A DNA stretch of 7,815 nucleotides, from assembly GCA_021796375.1 (NCBI GenBank), contig JAJYJF010000094.1, positions 1 to 7,815 on the forward strand, written 5' to 3'. Positions 5,101-7,815 of this stretch are shown piece by piece. A program made the translations under genes and the position numbers. This DNA is from Chloroflexota bacterium. Lineage in GTDB: Bacteria; Chloroflexota; Anaerolineae; Anaerolineales; Anaerolineaceae. The notes under the pieces were generated by a model that ran no database searches, had not been told where the DNA came from, and saw only the letters and a program-made list of their open reading frames with translations. Position 1 is the stretch's first letter; each line of letters starts with the position of its first letter.

Positions 5101-5704
5101 AATCGGTTTCGATGCGCGCAGGGTTGTCTCCGACCGGTATGCTGGAAAAACGTTCATCAAAAGCGCGGCAAACCAGGTCCGCGACGGACCGCGAGGTGAG
5201 GCGGGCGGTATTGATCACCAGGTCGTACAGCTCGGGGTCATCCCAGCGGACCCCGTAATACTCTCGCAGGTATTTGCGCCGGTTGCGGTCGCTGGCCTTG
5301 ACCTGCGCCAGGGCGGCTTCCAGCGAGACGGCGCGGCCGGCGGCTACCCGCGCAGCCCGGACCGCTTCTGGGGCGATCACCCGCACGTGGAACACGTCCT
5401 CGCGCCCGCGCAGGATAACCTGGCCGGCCCGGCCGACGATCACGATCTTGCCCGCCCCGGCGAGCTCAACCATCACCTGAGCCGTCGCCTGCAGGTAGGC
5501 ATCCACCGCCTGGCGATCGGGCCGCAAGCCGAAGATGTCCAGCTCGTCGATCACCGCCAGGGCAACCTCGGGCGCCCCGGCGCGGATCGCCGCCTGGTTG
5601 ATGGCTTCGCGCCAGACCAGGCTGTAGCCCAGCCGGGCAGCCGCTTCGCGCCCCACCTGGCACCCCAGGCTCCCCAGCTGCCGGGAGATGGTAATTGCGG
5701 TCAT
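5093..5704 (-). CDS. cytidylate kinase-like family protein
   Basis: The 203-residue product resembles the cytidylate-kinase-like family (AAA-type P-loop fold related to Cmk), not classical Cmk. ITISRQLGSLGCQVGREAA (4-22) matches the family start SRQxGSGGxxIA, with Leu in place of a Gly, and it has no P-loop Lys. IVIVGRAGQVIL (87-98) and VRVIAPEAVRAARV (107-120) correspond to the conserved core. DRNRRKYLREYYG (139-151) and YDLVINT (160-166) correspond to the Arg-rich lid and the base-proximal segment. The start is the ATG at 5704, where the family motif begins. No Shine-Dalgarno sequence precedes it; TAAACT ends 6 nt upstream, which would suit leaderless transcription. It is the first gene of a three-gene cluster with the PD-(D/E)XK-like gene and hpt. 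Its substrate cannot be read from sequence. Confidence 0.85.
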   Translation of the reverse strand: MTAITISRQLGSLGCQVGREAAARLGYSLVWREAINQAAIRAGAPEVALAVIDELDIFGLRPDRQAVDAYLQATAQVMVELAGAGKIVIVGRAGQVILRGREDVFHVRVIAPEAVRAARVAAGRAVSLEAALAQVKASDRNRRKYLREYYGVRWDDPELYDLVINTARLTSRSVADLVCRAFDERFSSIPVGDNPARIETDCD

Positions 5705-5710
5705 AGGTTT

Positions 5711-5716
5711 AGTTTA
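5711..5716 (-). promoter_or_regulatory. possible -10 element for leaderless transcription of the kinase-like gene
   Basis: On the minus strand TAAACT (TAnnnT type) ends 6 nt before the ATG at 5704, and no Shine-Dalgarno sequence is present in between. This spacing is typical of leaderless bacterial promoters. No good -35 box is seen 16-18 bp upstream; the sequence there is AT-rich. This is a weak call. Confidence 0.3.
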
Positions 5717-5739
5717 CCCGAATTTTTGGATTTAATATG

Positions 5740-5785
5740 CTCCGCTCCCAGCCAGGATGATCAATGAATCGGCTGGGAGCGGGAG
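5740..5785 (-). terminator. inverted repeat after the tadG-like gene, candidate terminator
   Basis: GCTCCCAGCC (5744-5753) and GGCTGGGAGC (5771-5780) form a perfect 10-bp stem with a 17-nt loop. CTCC/GGGAG extends it imperfectly on the outer side. It lies 43-88 nt beyond the stop of the pilus-type gene and upstream of the kinase-like gene, where an operon boundary is expected. The sequence after the stem on the minus strand is CATATTAAATCC, AT-rich but not a real T-run, so termination would be weak. Otherwise the gap 5705-5827 shows nothing. Confidence 0.4.
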
Positions 5786-5827
5786 TCCTCGGGCTTTGTG
5801 GTCGCGGGCCTGGGATCGGGATCCGGA

Positions 5828-7183
5828 TTATTGGGTCAAATCTACCTTTGCCGGCATCTGGACCTTTAAATTATCACCCGGGACGTACTGCAGGCCAATC
5901 GTAGCGTTGCCCGTCAGGTTCTCGGTGTAGCCGATGATCTGCCCCTGGTAAAAGTTCCCACCATTCCCGTTCATAATGATATGGCAGGTCGGAGCGTAAA
6001 TCGTCCCGTTAATATAGGAGGTTTGAGAGCCGGCGAAAGACAGCGGGCCCGCGTCCAGCTGGGTGAAGTTTCCCGGATCCACGTACATGAGCAGCCCCTG
6101 GTACGTCGACGCGTACGGCGAATCGGCCCCAACTCCCTTCAGCTGGATGGTGGGGGTGCCGGTAACGTTCAGGCTGCAGGGGTTCGACCCGGTCAGGACG
6201 ATCAGCACGCCCTGGTGATCGTTCGGGTCATTGTAAACATGCTGGTTATTGTTAATGTTCGTCCCGCCGAGGTTGTTGATCGTGATGCAGTAGAGGCCCG
6301 GATCGAAATAAACATTCCCGCTCGGGAAACCGCTCAGCTTGCCCGGGCTGTATTCGTCATAGGTAATGCCGTTGACCGTTTTATTATTGGCCTTCTTCGT
6401 CGAGTTGGGCGCGCTGCTGCAGTCCGGCATGGCCGGCATGTACGTCGGCGGATACTGCATGGAAGCGCTCGGCGCAGGGGAGTTTATCGGTCCGGGAACG
6501 ACGTATAACGTGATATTGCTCGATATCCCCCCCACCACGGTCAGGGATGGTGTGTACAGCAGGTTCCCGCCGCTGTTGCCGAACAGCGCGCACGAGGGGT
6601 CGTTCGAGTTGACGAACATCCCGCCGCCCACCAGGTTGACGATCAGGTTGCCGCCCAGCTGCGTCCCCTTGCACCCGCTCGGCGCCAGCGACACCAGACC
6701 ACTGCCGTTAAACGGGGATTTTTTCGGGGGAGGGATCACATGCGCCACCGCCTCGACCGTATTATAGACCGGGCCGTTGTACACGAAGTGCATGAAGGAG
6801 GTATTGACCGAAGAGGTGATGGTTACCTGGATGTAATGGCTGAGATTGGTATCCCCGGCGACGAAATTGACGCTGCCCGACGCAGGCGGGTAGCTGACGA
6901 CGACGGTTTTTCCGTCCAGCGTGCCGTAATGGTTGTCGTGCGCGCGGCTGTTCGCCGCCGTTTGAATCCGGGAGGAAAGCGTGCTCGTATCCCAGGGGTT
7001 CCTTGCCATCTCGTAGGCGCCGGCGAGGGCAGCCTGGTCGGCGGCGTTTTGGGCGCTTCGGCGGTCGAAAAGGATCATCCCCCCGTCCAGCGCCAGGGCA
7101 ACAAAGGCGAGCATCCCGACCATCCCCAGCATGAACAACAGCAGGGTCTGACCATTTTCACTTCTGGCCGTTCGCATGCGCAT
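5828..7183 (-). CDS. TadG-like surface/pilus-assembly protein
   Basis: The 451-residue product starts with a short basic segment and one membrane helix (about 13-35, ending in ALALDGG). RRSAQNAADQAALAGA (41-56) follows. This is the N-terminal signature of TadG-like proteins of Tad/Flp pilus systems, which stay membrane-anchored with the remainder outside the cell. From about 90 to 451 the chain is rich in Gly, Asn, Ser and Thr with alternating strand patterns, suggesting a beta-rich exported domain. It has six well-spaced Cys (in SGCKG, DPSCALF, MPDCSS, GLYCIT, SNPCSL, PTCHI). GNLI, GGMFVNSN and NGTIYAP segments resemble those of large bacterial TadG-related proteins. Although GQ follows the basic segment, no Glu occupies +5, so prepilin-type cleavage is doubtful. 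GAGGTGA precedes the ATG at 7183. It lies 43 nt after a TadE-like gene. Confidence 0.85.
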   Translation of the reverse strand: MRMRTARSENGQTLLLFMLGMVGMLAFVALALDGGMILFDRRSAQNAADQAALAGAYEMARNPWDTSTLSSRIQTAANSRAHDNHYGTLDGKTVVVSYPPASGSVNFVAGDTNLSHYIQVTITSSVNTSFMHFVYNGPVYNTVEAVAHVIPPPKKSPFNGSGLVSLAPSGCKGTQLGGNLIVNLVGGGMFVNSNDPSCALFGNSGGNLLYTPSLTVVGGISSNITLYVVPGPINSPAPSASMQYPPTYMPAMPDCSSAPNSTKKANNKTVNGITYDEYSPGKLSGFPSGNVYFDPGLYCITINNLGGTNINNNQHVYNDPNDHQGVLIVLTGSNPCSLNVTGTPTIQLKGVGADSPYASTYQGLLMYVDPGNFTQLDAGPLSFAGSQTSYINGTIYAPTCHIIMNGNGGNFYQGQIIGYTENLTGNATIGLQYVPGDNLKVQMPAKVDLTQ

Positions 7184-7226
7184 TTTCTCATCACCTCATG
7201 GAAACCCAACCGCAAATGCTGCCGGG

Positions 7227-7706
7227 TTAAGGGCAGGTAATACCCTGGGTTTGCAGGTACCGGATGGTCGCCTTCGACTGCAGGATCGTGGCGGTGACCG
7301 TGGAGTTCAGCGGGACCGTCTGGCGGCCGATCACGGCGCCAATCAGCGGCATGGTCAGGTTGTAGTTGTAGCTGACCGCAACGCTGATCTTCTGCCCCTG
7401 GCACGAATTCGTGTTGGTCGTCACGCAGTCGACCCCGTTGCAGGTGACGCTGATCGCGGTGATCTGCGAGGCGTCGATCGGAAAGCTGGCCGACGATTGG
7501 ATGCGGCTGGTGATCCCGGTCAGGTCGGTGGGCTGGTAGGCGCCGTAGATGGCGCCTTCCTGGGCTGTGTCGCGCAGGGAGACGAAGGTGTAGAAGATGC
7601 CGCCCAGGTCAACCACTGCGCCGATGAGGAGCAGCAGGAAGGTGAACCCCATCCCCAGCTCGACCAGGCTCTGTCCTTTTTCTTTTCGAGAGGATGTCTT
7701 ATTCAT
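7227..7706 (-). CDS. TadE-like pseudopilin
   Basis: The 159-residue product starts MNKTSSRKEKG. GQSLVEL follows, giving a Gly-Gln junction at residues 11/12 with Glu at +5 of the mature chain. This is the class of site cut by TadV-type prepilin peptidases. One hydrophobic helix (about 19-41, FTFLLLLIGAVVDLGGIFYTF) and then SLRDTAQEGAIYGAY match the TadE-like family. The rest is an exported domain with four Cys (in VTCNGVDC, NSCQG and the C-terminal TCP). TadE-type minor pilins help Flp pilus assembly at the cell surface. I chose the ATG at 7706; the open frame extends to a TTG at 7733 but family similarity begins at MNK. TAGGT 6 nt upstream, overlapping the stop of the previous gene, can serve as a weak ribosome-binding site and suggests coupling. 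Confidence 0.88.
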   Translation of the reverse strand: MNKTSSRKEKGQSLVELGMGFTFLLLLIGAVVDLGGIFYTFVSLRDTAQEGAIYGAYQPTDLTGITSRIQSSASFPIDASQITAISVTCNGVDCVTTNTNSCQGQKISVAVSYNYNLTMPLIGAVIGRQTVPLNSTVTATILQSKATIRYLQTQGITCP

Positions 7707-7714
7707 CGTTATAC

Positions 7715-7813
7715 CTACTGTCCGAAGCTGCAATCCGCGCTTCCCATCTCAAACCGGAGGATGACATTGCTTTTCAACTGCTTCGAAAACGTCAGGGTGA
7801 CCGCGAGCGGGGA
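7715..7813 (-). CDS. C-terminal end of an upstream pilus-operon gene (partial)
   Basis: On the minus strand only one frame stays open from the right edge. It ends at TAG 7717-7715, 8 nt before the TadE-like ATG. The 32 visible residues contain PLAVTLTFSKQLKSNVILRF and end SADCSFGQ. The alternating polar and hydrophobic residues look like the final beta strands of a small exported domain. The tight spacing, with the next ribosome-binding site overlapping this stop, is good evidence for a real gene of the same operon. It may be another TadE-like protein, but the N-terminus that would show this is outside the window. Confidence 0.65.
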   Translation of the reverse strand, partial: SPLAVTLTFSKQLKSNVILRFEMGSADCSFGQ

Positions 7814-7815
7814 GG

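Noticed and set aside
1..7815. CRISPR arrays, insertion sequences, tRNA or rRNA genes
   Set aside because: No regularly spaced direct repeats, transposase-like frames with terminal repeats, tRNA cloverleaf, or rRNA sequence was seen on either strand.

Overview
The window is a GC-rich bacterial chromosome segment, mostly of housekeeping genes. The gene families and their arrangement suggest an Anaerolineae-like member of the Chloroflexota: argG-argH, a cytidylate-kinase-like gene with a small PD-(D/E)XK-like gene and hpt, and TadE/TadG proteins. This assignment is an inference from gene content, since no taxonomic marker is present. All complete genes lie on the minus strand. The only plus-strand units are a truncated M1 peptidase at the left edge and a non-coding RNA in the middle.

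Layout from left to right. Positions 1-491 hold the C-terminal part of an M1 zinc aminopeptidase (+). It converges on argH (607-1983, -), which is preceded in the transcript by argG (2093-3352, -). Together these two genes carry out the last two steps of arginine synthesis. A large palindromic structure lies between argG and argH. Upstream of argG there is a near-consensus promoter (3540-3567). It is followed by a leader of about 150 nt that can encode a 30-residue peptide with clustered CGA Arg codons, and then by a strong intrinsic terminator (3386-3410). This looks like a ribosome-dependent arginine attenuator.

The region between argG and hpt (about 3568-4154) encodes no protein but is highly organised. 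It has a GC-rich multi-hairpin block (3638-3725), an operator-like dyad (3743-3759) and a perfect-consensus promoter TTGACA-16-TATAAT (3792-3819). Its predicted start lies exactly at the first base of a 13-bp helix. The other arm of that helix, 300 nt downstream, is followed directly by a T-tract. I read this as an independent structured ncRNA of about 330 nt (3826 to about 4156) whose family I do not recognise. It is the most interesting item in the window.

Positions 4155-5704 (-) are a tightly packed cluster: a cytidylate-kinase-like protein, a small PD-(D/E)XK-like protein of unknown role, and hypoxanthine phosphoribosyltransferase. Positions 5828-7815 (-) are the 3' end of a Tad/Flp-pilus type operon: the C-terminus of an unidentified upstream gene, a TadE-like pseudopilin, and a large TadG-like surface protein.
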